From NCBI RefSeq assembly GCF_963662255.1, contig NC_085060.1:9425630-9489629 (forward strand): 64,000 nt of DNA, in the 5' to 3' direction. The translations under genes and the position numbers were made by a program. The stretch is from Cinclus cinclus. Lineage: Eukaryota > Chordata > Aves > Passeriformes > Cinclidae. The notes below the pieces were generated by a model. The model was not told the DNA's origin. It was given only the letters and a program-made list of their open reading frames with translations, and did not search any database. Positions 26,801 to 36,817 of the stretch are shown here, one piece after another; the first letter of the stretch is position 1, and the number at the start of each line of letters is the position of its first letter.

Positions 26801-29800
26801 CTATTAACACAAGCCTTCTACAATTCTGGCACCACAGTGGATAATCAGCTTCTAAAAAAATTTCCTAACATATCTACAGAACACATGCCCATGTGTGTAG
26901 GATACTAGTGCCACTCACAGCTTTCTTTAAATAACGGATGTGCTACTCACTTCCTCAATTCTATTCAAAAACTGTGGACAGCCATAAACTTGCCCAGAAC
27001 CATGTGTTTTGTAACAGTGAAACTAGTTGAGAGTCAGGCACTGAGAAATCAAAAGACAAGGCAGAAGTGTAACCCATTTTCCCCTCTCTGCTCCCCCTTC
27101 AAGAGCCAGGTATCTGTCAGCAGGACACAGGGCTGTGTTAGAGTCCTCCAGAACTGAGAAAAAGTCTTCCCCCTTCCTTAATGTAGTGTAGAATTTCTGC
27201 TTTAATATAAGTATTTACCTGAAAACATGAATTTAAGCGTTATGTGGATCACTCAGCTTCCTCACAGATGGAAAGCTAATTGGAGAACAGCAGTCCCAGG
27301 AAGAGCTCTTTAAAGGCATCTGGAAACATGAGCTTGAAGTGGGAGCAATGCCCTGGTCCCGCTGAGCTGAGTTTAATGCTTCAACCCCAGCATCTGCTGG
27401 GAGAAGCCATGCTGCTTTCCATCCTCTCACCTCCTGACACCATTCCTGCCTCTACCTGTGACAGCAATAGCAAGGTGTAGTCACAGGGTGAGTTAGCAAA
27501 CTGATAAAAACATTACTGAGTGGGTAAGTTTCCCATGAGCTAAGCAGCATGAAAGAAATCATCCTGCCATCACTCAAGCATTAGCTCTGCCAATGGGGCT
27601 GCAGCAAGAGATCAGGGCAAAAGGCAGGACCACCCAGAGGCACAAATGTTGAGGTACCTGCAGTACCAAACTGTCCCCAAAGCCTCTGGCATCAGATTTT
27701 GCTGTCTGAGTGCGAATCTTCTGCTTAATTTTCAATCCTTAACAAGTTTGTGAAGAAGTTTGAAATGTAAAAGACATCTTTTGCATTGTTTTCTTACAGA
27801 ATTATTTTAAAATACATTTTTTTAAAAATGCAATAATATATGACAGAACCAAACCTTTAACTTTTGAAAGCCAGTACAGTAAAAACCTGCTGGGTATTTC
27901 AGATCATCATCTTAACACACTGCTGGATACCTCCTGTTCGCATTATCAGATAAGGTCAGCTATTCAAAGGAATCAAAGTTCTCACAATACTAAAATAAAT
28001 GCATGTGGAACACATTCAGTTTAAACTAGAACACACCACTCACATGGAGATCTCAAAGAACAACCATGAAAAAAGAACTGGGTTGAAATTAATATTTATC
28101 CTTGTTTTTTTCAGCCTATAAGAGTCTCTCTAATATTTAATCATAATCACTCACACTCATTCTGCTGAATTTTTTCATTAAATGGCACCTCACCTTCCTC
28201 GTAACTATTTGCACTTGACCAGATGGTTATGGTGTGAATTAAGCTCATTTACCATGCACAATGATTTTCACTTGTCATGATGCTAAATCCTGGTCTGTGA
28301 TTTCTGAATAATAGACTGATAGAATGCATTCATTTTCCTCATTAAGAAAAAAAGGAATGAAGTTCTTCCCCCACTGCCCTGCAAATATGGAAAATAACAT
28401 TCATAACAGGACTCACATGATGAGTAGCTGACTACTGCAATATTTGTTAGAACACATACTTTCATATCCTCAGAGCAAGGACAAGCACTCAAATCACCCC
28501 ATCCGTAGTTTTAACCATGAGATCCATTGCAACACATTCCCATAAGCTTTGTGCCAACTTTTCTTCTTGCAAGGTGCAACAGCTTAGACAGGACCTCTGT
28601 CCAAAAGCAGCTTACACCTCCCACTTCAGGCAAATACAGAGACATCTGAGAGGCAGGACAAACAAGTCCATATGCCAGGAGGCAGGAGCCAAAGCAAGTG
28701 TCTGACATCAGGGGTAAACAGTCCTGCTGCTTTGCCTACTGACAACCAGTTCTGCTCTGGTCCCATCCACACCTGCACAGAGAACAAAAGCAGTTTTGCT
28801 CTGTCAGTAATCTTCCATGCACAACACTGTCTGGGCAACCTCCAGAGAAAGGCCCTTGAAAAAGGAGAGCAAAACGTGCAATGAGAATTCAAGCAGGTGT
28901 GGGGCATGTGGTAAGACTGATGCTCTTTAATAAGGAAATGGAGAAAGGTCTGAAGTTTTACCCAAAAAATTTAAGCAACTACAAGTCATGGCAAAAGCTC
29001 TAAGAATTTATTTAGAAGCAAAACTTCTGTTCACAAGCTATTTTCATTCCTACTTTCTCTTGTACATAAGCTTGTTCATATTTTAAATATTTCACATTAA
29101 AGAAACCAAGCAGAATAGCTGGCATTGCCAAACAAATCTCACATTTCCCAACTGCAGAACACATCACCAAGCAGCTGCATCAGTCACAAAGAAGGAAAAC
29201 AAAAGCCCCAAGGAATCATATGACCACTGTCATTAGTATTAACAAAGCACTGTTTCCACAAAAAGAAATCAAATTACGTATTTCCTACAGCAAGTTTAAA
29301 GCAAAAACATCAATAATACAAATCAGTAGCCGGGGCATTCTTCAAAAAGTAGTACAGCTGACTCACTTGAAAACAGCTTTTCAGAGCAGGCACCAAAGAT
29401 CAAATTCATTACAGGATGCCGAACAGGGAAAACCAAATTTTCTTAGTTAATCTTCTGAAATACATAAGCCAATCAAAGTTGCAGGTTTAAATTTTGTCAC
29501 GGGTTGAAAGCTCCTCCTGGGCTCAAACAGATCCCTTCCTAGCTCAAAATCCAAAAGATATCTTCAGGAAATCCATTTCTGAAACACTTCTGTCACCAAT
29601 ACCAAGTCACACATTCCAATTCCCTGTATCTCCCACCCCAATGCACTCACAGCCTGGTTCCCTTGCCAGAACCTCCTGATACAGGATACAGGCTGTCTGC
29701 ACTACATGGCATAGGCACACTTTCACCCCAAAACACCTCCTACTGTGTAAAGCCTCAGAGACAAAGCTTTATGAAAATAATTCATAATACTTCATAATAA

Positions 29801-30948
29801 TGAATAATTTCATAATCATAATAATTCAGATATAACTGGAATTTTTTTCAATTCCCCTTAATGCCCCCTGAAAGCATGCCTTTGCTCCCAGAGACTACAA
29901 TCTAACTATGTTTAGTTATTCTGTAGCTTTTCAAAGACACTTTGCTTAGGGCTAGCCAATATACTGAGAGAAGTTTCTTGCAGTGTTCTAATTTATCCAC
30001 AAAGCTCTAATTTCACAATTTTGGTAAACCTGTTACATCACAAATAGTTAAAAAGAAAACCATAAAAATGTTTCCAGTCAGTACTCTGACAATGCCATAC
30101 AGTGGGAGAATTGAAACAACTGAAAGTAGAGAACACTGAAAGAAAAACAAAATATGTTGCCCCATCTATTTAAGCTTTTACCTCCCACTCATACTGACAC
30201 CCATAAACACTATGCCAGATCTGTAATAAAAGCATCCATCCCTGTGAACCCAGCCCCAGGCTGTCAAAATCAACTCTGATAAGCTATTAAGAGTCATTAG
30301 AAAGTTTTGCACTATTGATACAATGAAACAGCCAAACACTGACTATGTTCTGAGGCTGCTATTCTTAAAACTCTTCATAATTGTTCAATTTTTGCCATAG
30401 TGCAGTTTCACAGAAAGTTTTGCCAGCACAGACATATCATCTAAAAGAGGGAGAAAAAAACGTAAAATGAAAAAAAAAAAAGCACCTTATACTAGGCATC
30501 ACAACTATTTCAACAACCTAACAACAACAAAAAGCATGAGCATTTCTGACAGCTTTGCTTGTGCTGTTTGTGGAGGTGATAGAGTAGTGCCAGCAAAAAC
30601 ACTCCCAGGAGAACACACTGCAGATTTCTTTGGAATCTCTACCAACACTTTCTTTGTAGTGTTGATTCATTATCCCTTTCTAACAGCTGGACCTTACCAA
30701 GAACATACAGCCCTGGAGGCAACTCCAACGATTTCTTATTTCAGACAACAGAGGTTGTACTTTTAGATCCAGACAATCTGGGTTGGATCATCATTGTCAA
30801 AGAAACACATGCAAGTATCGCATTACACTGAGATACATTCAACATGAGATAGCTTGTTGATTTTGGTTTTAAGAATGCCAGCATTTTTATCAGCCTGTTG
30901 GAAAATATAACAAAACTAAAACCCACTTGTGACTAGAATTCTTAAAAC
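20825..30948. other. AT-rich non-coding sequence, probably first-intron DNA
   Basis: About 10 kb with no supportable exon. It includes a small internal duplication at 21,601-21,665 and an AT-rich 'ttcataat'-type low-complexity stretch near 29,770-29,828. Open frames such as 23,213-23,563, 25,123-25,489 and 26,017-26,370 occur on both strands at once, without splice context. The hydrophobic minus-strand frame at 25,123-25,431 was considered and not accepted. Confidence 0.4.
21601..21665. repeat. Short local duplications
   Basis: The 10-mer tgcttaagtg occurs at 21,608-21,617 and 21,646-21,655, and tagtgcata occurs twice between them (21,621-21,629 and 21,632-21,640). This nested duplication is typical of replication slippage. 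Confidence 0.7.
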
Positions 30949-31060
30949 AATTTGGGCTGGTAGGGATCTCAAAGACCATCCCATTCCAACCCCCCTCTGC
31001 CGGGACAACTCCCACTAGACCAGGTTGATCAATTCCCCATCCAACCCGGCCTGGAATTCA
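30949..31060 (-). mobile_element. CR1 LINE fragment, 3' region
   Basis: The plus strand shows the reverse complement of a CR1 3' end: 'gggctggtag ggatctcaaa', a 'cattccaaccc' block, then 'cactagaccaggttgatcaa' and 'ccaacccggcctggaattc'. The same order of phrases recurs at 33,560 and 53,376. The copy is truncated on both sides and diverged, so it is old. Confidence 0.8.
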
Positions 31061-32400
31061 GGAGGGAAAGGCAAGGCTTTACTTTGTATACCAAATCCCA
31101 CTGTGCCTTTAGACAGGTCATGTGCCAGCAGAAGAACCCTTCCTGCAGTAGCTCCATCTCCCTTCCCCTGAGCCTCACGTGCTGCCCCACTAAGACACCA
31201 GCTGCACATCCTCCCTTCCCTGCTCGGCCCCCCTGGCTGCCCGAGACTATCCCAGGGCTCATCGTGGCTCCATGGACATGCTCTCCTGCCATTTGGGGAA
31301 CTCCACTGCAAACCAGATCAGGGAATCTGGGCATAATTTTCTTCTGGCTGGGTACATTTGCTGATCTGCTCCATACATCACCAGAAGTTGTGACAATGAT
31401 ACCATGAATCACAGAAGTCTCCAAGCCACTATTACTGCTGCAGATCAGGTACAGCTGAACTATGGCCTCAGATGACATTCAGTTTAGCGAATCCTTTTTC
31501 TAGAAGAGCAGAAGAAATTTTTAAAAGAAGTAGTAGTAATACTAACAATAATGAAGCTGGCTAGGACAAAGTCATTTTAATTAATTTTTGACACCTAGTA
31601 TCATTGGCTCACTAGAAGCAGTCTTGCTTCTTTGAAGCAGATCAGCATGCTAATTTGTGCTGGCACCTCACTGCAATTCTTTGAACTTTAAAAATGAAGG
31701 AAAATGTTTAGAAGCACAATTTTGAAAATCATAGAATCGAAGAGATTACAAGAAGTGCATTCGGGTAGCATTTAATCCAAATTACGCCACAATATTTTTT
31801 TACTATCAACACTCTGCAGTGTATTTTAGTATTAAACAGGACTGCAGAACAAGCTCTACCATGAAATCAGAGAAGTGGGAAGAGTGCCCTGAAGGTTATT
31901 CATTAGCATTATCTCTATGTGTAGCTCACTGGGGAAAGAATAAGGAAAAACTCCTCTGTGGCGTTCTATTCAAATGTATGAGGCATATTTGAATGAGTAA
32001 GGGAAGTATTTCTGATGCAGATTTCACAGCAGGTCCGAGACAGCATCAGTTTCATTAACACTCAGAACATCCAAATTGAAGAGCCCTTTGCCATACAAAA
32101 CTGAAAAAGATGTGCACCTTTTTCCCCCTGAATTATATAAAGGAGCCGAGCCAAGACTCCTAGAGTTCTTAAGTTAACATCGAACTTTTCGTACGGAGGC
32201 GAAAAGTCCTGAACAGTACCTACTAAAAACAGAGCTTGGCCTAAATTTTCTACGAACAGGGAGAAGAGGAAACTGACAAGTTAATTACAACCGGCAGCTA
32301 CGTCCTCCTTTCTAATGGGTGCATCTCAGAACCAATCCCCAAAACTCCTTCCTGCACCGGACCTCATCCAGCCCATTAAAAGACCAGGGAACAATAAACA
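31061..32400. other. Non-coding sequence downstream of the promoter (first intron)
   Basis: Open frames on both strands at 31,015-31,478 overlap or adjoin the CR1 fragment and are not accepted as genes. A short 'aatcatagaatcga' motif at about 31,728 resembles the terminal repeat of another CR1 copy. GC content rises gradually from about 32,130 towards the island. Confidence 0.45.
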
Positions 32401-32672
32401 CTGACGAGCAGAACGGGCCGGGCGAAGGAAGAGAACGATCATAAAGGCTGCACTACAAAACCTGGAAAAGGAGAGTTAAAGATACTTTTTGAGAGCGGCA
32501 CAAGCGTCGCAGTCCGGTCCGGACACGCCGCCAGCCGCGACCCCGGCCGGGACACTCCCGCTGTCACTCCCAGCGGTGACCCCCGTCCCGCCGGACCCCG
32601 TCCCTGCCCCGCTGGGCACGGCCCGCTTGGTGCTGAGCTTGGCACCGAGCACCACTCGCCGGGCACCCGCTG

Positions 32673-32740
32673 CCATGGGGGCAACACCTGCCATGGGGGC
32701 TCCACCTGCCACGGGGGCTCCACCTGCCACGGGGGATCCC
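32673..32740. repeat. 18-bp tandem repeat, about 3.8 copies
   Basis: Units of the form ccayggggg(c)tccacctg lie at 32,673-32,690, 32,691-32,708 and 32,709-32,726, plus a partial fourth. They differ by a few substitutions. The length is a multiple of three, so minus-strand translation shows a six-residue PPWQVE-like repeat, but nothing else suggests this is coding. It lies in the predicted first intron of the minus-strand gene. Confidence 0.85.
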
Positions 32741-33047
32741 CTCACTGCCCTCCCTCACCGCGGGGTCCCGCACTGCCCCCCACCGTCCCCCAAGCGCGGC
32801 CGGAACACCTCGGTCCCGTCCCACACGCGGGGAGCCCCCGCCGCCCGCAGCTCTCCCCCGCGGGCTCCGAGCAGCCCCCGGCGAACGGGGCAGCCCCTCC
32901 GGTGCGAGGCAGCCCCCCCGCACCGCACTCCGAGTGCGGCCCCGCTCCCCCCGCGGCCGCAGAGGCCCCGCTGGACGCGGCGCTCCCGGCCCCGCCGGGC
33001 CCCCGACAGGGACAGAACCGAGCCGGGCTCCCGCGCCTCGCCCTCAC

Positions 33048-33165
33048 CTGCGGCTGCGGCCGCCCGGCCCCGGCCGCGGCCCCGCTCCGGAGCGTCCCTG
33101 AAGTGCCGAGCGCGGCCCCGCTCCCCGCGCGCGCCCGGCCCGCCCCGCCCGGCCCGCGTCACCGG
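33048..33165 (-). other. Predicted non-coding first exon (5' UTR)
   Basis: On the minus strand the GC-rich run below the NRF-1 and Sp1-type sites ends in a good donor (ccgcag|gtgagg, exon end at 33,048). There is no ATG between the activator sites and this donor, so the exon would be entirely 5' untranslated and the start codon would lie in a later exon to the left. The transcription start is inferred to be about 33,120-33,170, just downstream of the NRF-1 motif, and is not visible directly. Confidence 0.5.
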
Positions 33166-33180
33166 CACGGCCGTGCGCAC

Positions 33181-33192
33181 TGCGCGTGCGCG
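33181..33192 (-). promoter_or_regulatory. NRF-1 binding motif
   Basis: The minus strand reads CGCGCACGCGCA, an exact match to the NRF-1 consensus YGCGCAYGCGCR. NRF-1 sites typically sit near the start site of CpG-island promoters of genes for mitochondrial, cell-cycle and other housekeeping functions. Confidence 0.7.
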
Positions 33193-33202
33193 GGAGCGGG
33201 AA

Positions 33203-33223
33203 GGGGCGGGGCGGGGGCGGGGC
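33203..33223. promoter_or_regulatory. Tandem GC boxes (Sp/KLF sites)
   Basis: Two adjacent ggggcgggg-type motifs, with a ggggcgtgg GT box 8 bases further right, form a compact Sp1/KLF platform upstream of the predicted minus-strand start. Confidence 0.7.
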
Positions 33224-33261
33224 TGTGGAAGGGGCGTGGTCTGAGGGAGGAAAGGAGGGAG

Positions 33262-33470
33262 AGGAGGGGGATAGGGATAAGGATAAGGGATGGGGGATAG
33301 GGATAAGAATAAGGGATGGGGGATAGGGGATAAGGGATGGGGGATAGGGATAAGGGATGGGGGATAGGGGAGAAGGATAAGGGATGGGGAATAGGGGATG
33401 GGGGATGGGGGAGAAGGATAAGGATAAGGGATGGGGGATAGGGGATGGGGGAGAAGGATAAGGGATAGGG
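33262..33470. repeat. G-rich GGGATA/GGGATAAGGGATG array
   Basis: About 200 bases made of interspersed gggata, gggataa and gggatggg units with almost no C on the plus strand. Many consecutive G3-G5 runs are separated by short A/T spacers, so the strand is a strong G-quadruplex candidate. The minus strand translates to proline/isoleucine/leucine/serine repeats that inflate open frames such as 32,755-33,561. Those are not genes. The array sits just upstream of the CpG-island promoter. Confidence 0.85.
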
Positions 33471-33559
33471 AGCCGGCTTGCAGCAGAGCTCGTCTCCAGC
33501 AGCTTGGTGCATCAGGAGAGCTGCTGGAACAGCAGGGAGAACAGAAAGCAGCAACGGTC

Positions 33560-33880
33560 ACGGAATCACAGAATGGTTTGGGTTGGAAGGGACCTTAAGG
33601 ACCATTCAGTTCCAGCGCGCTTGCCATGAGCACGGACACCTCCCACTAGACCAGGTTGCTCCAAGCCCTGTCCAGCCTGGCCTTAGACATTTCCAGGAAT
33701 GGGCCATCCACAGCTTCTCTGTGCCAGTGCTTCACAGCCCTGAAGTAGTTAATTTCTTCCCAATATCTAATCTAAACCTACTCTCTTTCAGTTTGAAGCC
33801 ATTTCCCCCTGTCCTGTCACTACAGATCCCAATGAAGAGCCCTCTCCATGTTCCTTGTATTCCCCTCTCAGACACTCACC
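33560..33880 (-). mobile_element. CR1 LINE fragment, about 320 bp of the 3' end
   Basis: This is the best-preserved CR1 copy here. On the plus strand it begins with 'aatcacagaatggtttgggt', passes through the 'ttggaagggaccttaaggacc' block, 'cactagaccaggttgctcc', 'ccagcctggccttagacat' and 'tcttcccaatatctaatct', and fades after 'cctgtcctgtcactac'. That is the reverse complement of a CR1 3' UTR. The element lies on the minus strand, is 5'-truncated in the usual way, and abuts the G-rich array. Confidence 0.92.
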
Positions 33881-36466
33881 AAGTTCTTGGTGGCCTAGGG
33901 AATCCAAGTGACAGATTCACAAAAATATATTACATTCTCCAGGAGATTAGTTTGGTATCAGCAATATTACAAAGTGAAAGGCCAGCCCCAAGCTGCTCTC
34001 CATAGTGTTTGCTCCTGGAAAGTTCAGAATTGCTTCACCTGCTCCCATAAAACTGGTGGATGTTAACCCTGAATTTTCTTCACAGTCTTTTTCTTCACCT
34101 CTTTTTCATGTGGCCAACTTTGATTTTGGAACTGCCATTCTTCTGCTGTTCTGCCTGTATTGTTTCCTGTAAACACACCTCTAATTACTGAACCACCAAC
34201 ATTCAGCAGATTTTTGACTGCAGGTAATCTTAGGGCAAATAATGCCTTAGTTAAACACAGTCAACACTAATGAAGTTATAGGAATTTTAGCAATGCAGTT
34301 GAGGGCAGAACTTGATGCAAAACTAATTATGAAGCCATAGGCAACCTTCCAGCCAAGACTGCAACCAGCTCCTCATTCTTTTAACCATGGAGGAAAGGTT
34401 GAACAGCCTATGAGACCATAACACAAGACCTGAGAGTTGTGTATGTCCAACAGCACTTGCTTTTAAAGCTCTTTTTTTATCTGGACATTTTTTGCATTGG
34501 CTTATCAAAGCCAGTGCAGCATCAATCTCAGAGAAAAAGATATTCTGGTTGAGTAACTTTATAACAGATTTTGCTGTGGGCAGTTTTGGGTTCACTTCTA
34601 TTCTCCTCACATCATTGAGAGCAACTGAAGCAAATTCAGGCACAGGGAACCAATTCACTTCTACTCTGAAGCTGTCAAGACAATCAGTATCTCACTTGCA
34701 GAAGAAAACTTTGTTTGTGCATATTTTTCCATCTCCTGTCCTTGAAAATGACTTCTTGCATGAGCTAGTGCCAGTCTTGACTTATCTTTACAAAACTTAA
34801 AAAAGAATTCACCTCTGCTGAGAAATGACATGGACAGAGTGACACTCTGCATATTACACAAGTGTTCCCAAATAGAATAACTCTAATAGAGGAATGTGCT
34901 CAGTCACAATATTTCACAAAAAGAAGGTTGCAACAGTGAGTTTTTCACCTTTTTGCTTCTTTTTTTCTATTAGAAAAGAAAGCAAAATTTGCCATTTAGA
35001 TGGACAATAGCTATAACACACATGCCACTCCAGATATTAGTTTTTTCCCTACTGCTCTTTTTTATCCTGAGGCAAGGCAATATCTCCAGTGCACATGTAA
35101 CCTGGGCTCTGCCCAAGTTCAAGCCCACACTTCCAACTTCCAACAGCACAGGAACTTTCTAATCCTCTTTACTCATTTACCTGGCAAAAGGTGGGGTTTT
35201 TTACAGCCCAGGATCCATCTTGTTTCACAGTTGAGTTCTTTATTATTTTTTTTTTTTACTAAGGACTTGGCAAATTAATTGAGTGCTCATAGTGCTCCAG
35301 TGTTCCACCTTAAAAACCAGCAAGTTTTCGTGGTCTTTTCCTGGGACCTCTCAGCACCAAATTCCAACATGCCTCTGGAAGCCCCCGGGAGCTCAGCTGT
35401 GCAGGGGAGGGCTGCAAAGCTCTGTTCAGCAGACCTAGGCTTTGTCACTAAGGACTGCGTGAAAATGGATGTACTAGGGTTGCTTAGATATTATACTGTC
35501 ATTTAAAAACTTGTTCTAAGAATACTTTTCTACAAGGCTTTGATGCCTTTTATGCATTTCTCTGCAAGAAATTCACCTGAAATTCGCTGTAGACTCTCTG
35601 TCAGGCATCTCAAAGTGTAAACACAGCACAAGACAAATACACAAAATTACTAATACAAAACAATTTACGCAGTAAGTTTTATACATTATTATAATATACA
35701 TTGCGTATTATGTTACAGACAGACAGTATTCACAAACGTTTCCTCTATAAGTCTACTTACACTTCCTTTCAAAACAACATTCTAAGTATTTATGCTGACA
35801 AATCTGATACAATTTGATAATTATACTGAACATAATTTGGTATGATAATACATGTTTTCATTATCTAAGAACAGTATAAAAAATGAATCGTTTCCAGTTC
35901 AGGCCGAACAGGTTTATCCACCTCACAATCACTTTGTATTGATATTACAGATAAGAGAGAGCAATATCCATTAAGCAACAATATTTCCTGTTCAGAAACC
36001 ATTCAACACGATTTTAGCTCCCAAGAAATCACATACCCACCACCACCTGAGCTCGAAACAATTCACTCGGAGCATTTGACATAAATTGTAACAGAACCTG
36101 TTACAAAGCAGAACACGGAATTTGGGTAGAGGAGAAACTAAGCTCTATTAAGTTTCAATCGCTTGTGGCAACATTGATTTATCATTTGCAGTTCTGCAGG
36201 TAGTTACTATTGAACTTGATTTGAGCATGTGAGGAGCTGCAGCTCACATGAAGTGAGTACCCACATGTGCTCAAGGCAGTATTTCTGCAGCTATTTCAAC
36301 CAGCACTGCCTGCCAAAGTGAACTGCAGCACCCATGACCCCTTCTCCAAGTGCAGGGCTACGGGTGGAGATGCATATATCTGCTTCCAGTGATGCCTTGG
36401 GTTTTAGCTTTTGTATTTTTCAGAATCTCTGCTGCTTACTGTGTAACTCTGAAACTTTATATTAGG
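33881..36466. other. Non-coding sequence
   Basis: No exon is supportable. A poly(T) run lies near 35,245-35,256. The stretch 35,560-36,240 is unusually even in composition, without repeats, and looks like single-copy sequence that might be conserved, but nothing in it can be named. Confidence 0.4.
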
Positions 36467-36817
36467 TGTTAGTAAGGTCTCTTCACAGGGTAGTTGGACA
36501 AAACAATTCCTTCCTAGCTGGAGCATCAAGGACTACGGTACCCAAAAAGCAGAAACAATGGCTAAGGGAAGGGGGGCAAGCCAGGGGGCTGAGGCTTCAT
36601 GGCCTGGGGCTGTGGTTGGATAATCGACCCCAATATGTAGATGAACCAAAACTTATAAAAGCATAAAGACTCGTGACCCAGATACATCTTGGATTTGATT
36701 TGGGTGTATCCCCAGCAGGGCTCTTGCACTGCCCAAGGTATATCCTTTCAATAAATATCTATTTTATTCCTTTTGTTCTGTCTAGTCTCTGTTCCAGGTC
36801 AGCCTTTCCAGGCAACA
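36467..36817 (+). mobile_element. Solo LTR of an avian endogenous retrovirus
   Basis: The block has LTR order on the plus strand. A TGTT start is followed by a promoter region with a TATA box (36,654-36,660) and then the R region with an AATAAA polyadenylation signal (36,750-36,755). A T-rich tail resembles many bird LTR ends ('tctgtctagtctctgttcca') and the block ends in ACA. Its length of about 350 bp fits an avian LTR. There is no primer-binding site, gag, pol or env next to it, so it is a solo LTR left by recombination. The five bases flanking each end do not match, so the boundaries are approximate or the target duplication has decayed. Confidence 0.65.

Larger units (their letters stand above)
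32400..33240 (-). promoter_or_regulatory. CpG island promoter of a minus-strand gene
   Basis: The sequence changes abruptly from AT-rich to very GC-rich with dense CpG. At its right edge are tandem GC boxes (33,203-33,223, ggggcgggg type), a GT box at about 33,231 and an exact NRF-1 consensus on the minus strand at 33,181-33,192. There is no TATA box. This is the usual architecture of a broadly expressed vertebrate promoter. The order of activator sites on the right and a minus-strand donor at 33,048 on the left indicates transcription leftwards. A GTGACGCG cAMP-response-like half-site lies on the minus strand near 33,160. Long open frames through the island are chance products of GC-rich, stop-poor sequence. 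Confidence 0.82.

Noticed and set aside
31015..31478. Minus-strand open frames of 98 and 149 codons
   Set aside because: They overlap or adjoin a CR1 fragment, are mirrored by a plus-strand frame, and have no recognisable domain.
31725..31745. 'aatcatagaatcga' resembling a CR1 terminal repeat
   Set aside because: Only about 14 bases match, which is not enough to define an element.
32489..33561. Long open frames on both strands through the CpG island and the G-rich array (up to 268 codons)
   Set aside because: They overlap on both strands and in several frames, are Pro/Arg/Ala-rich or simple repeats, and arise because GC-rich and GGGATA repeats lack stop codons.
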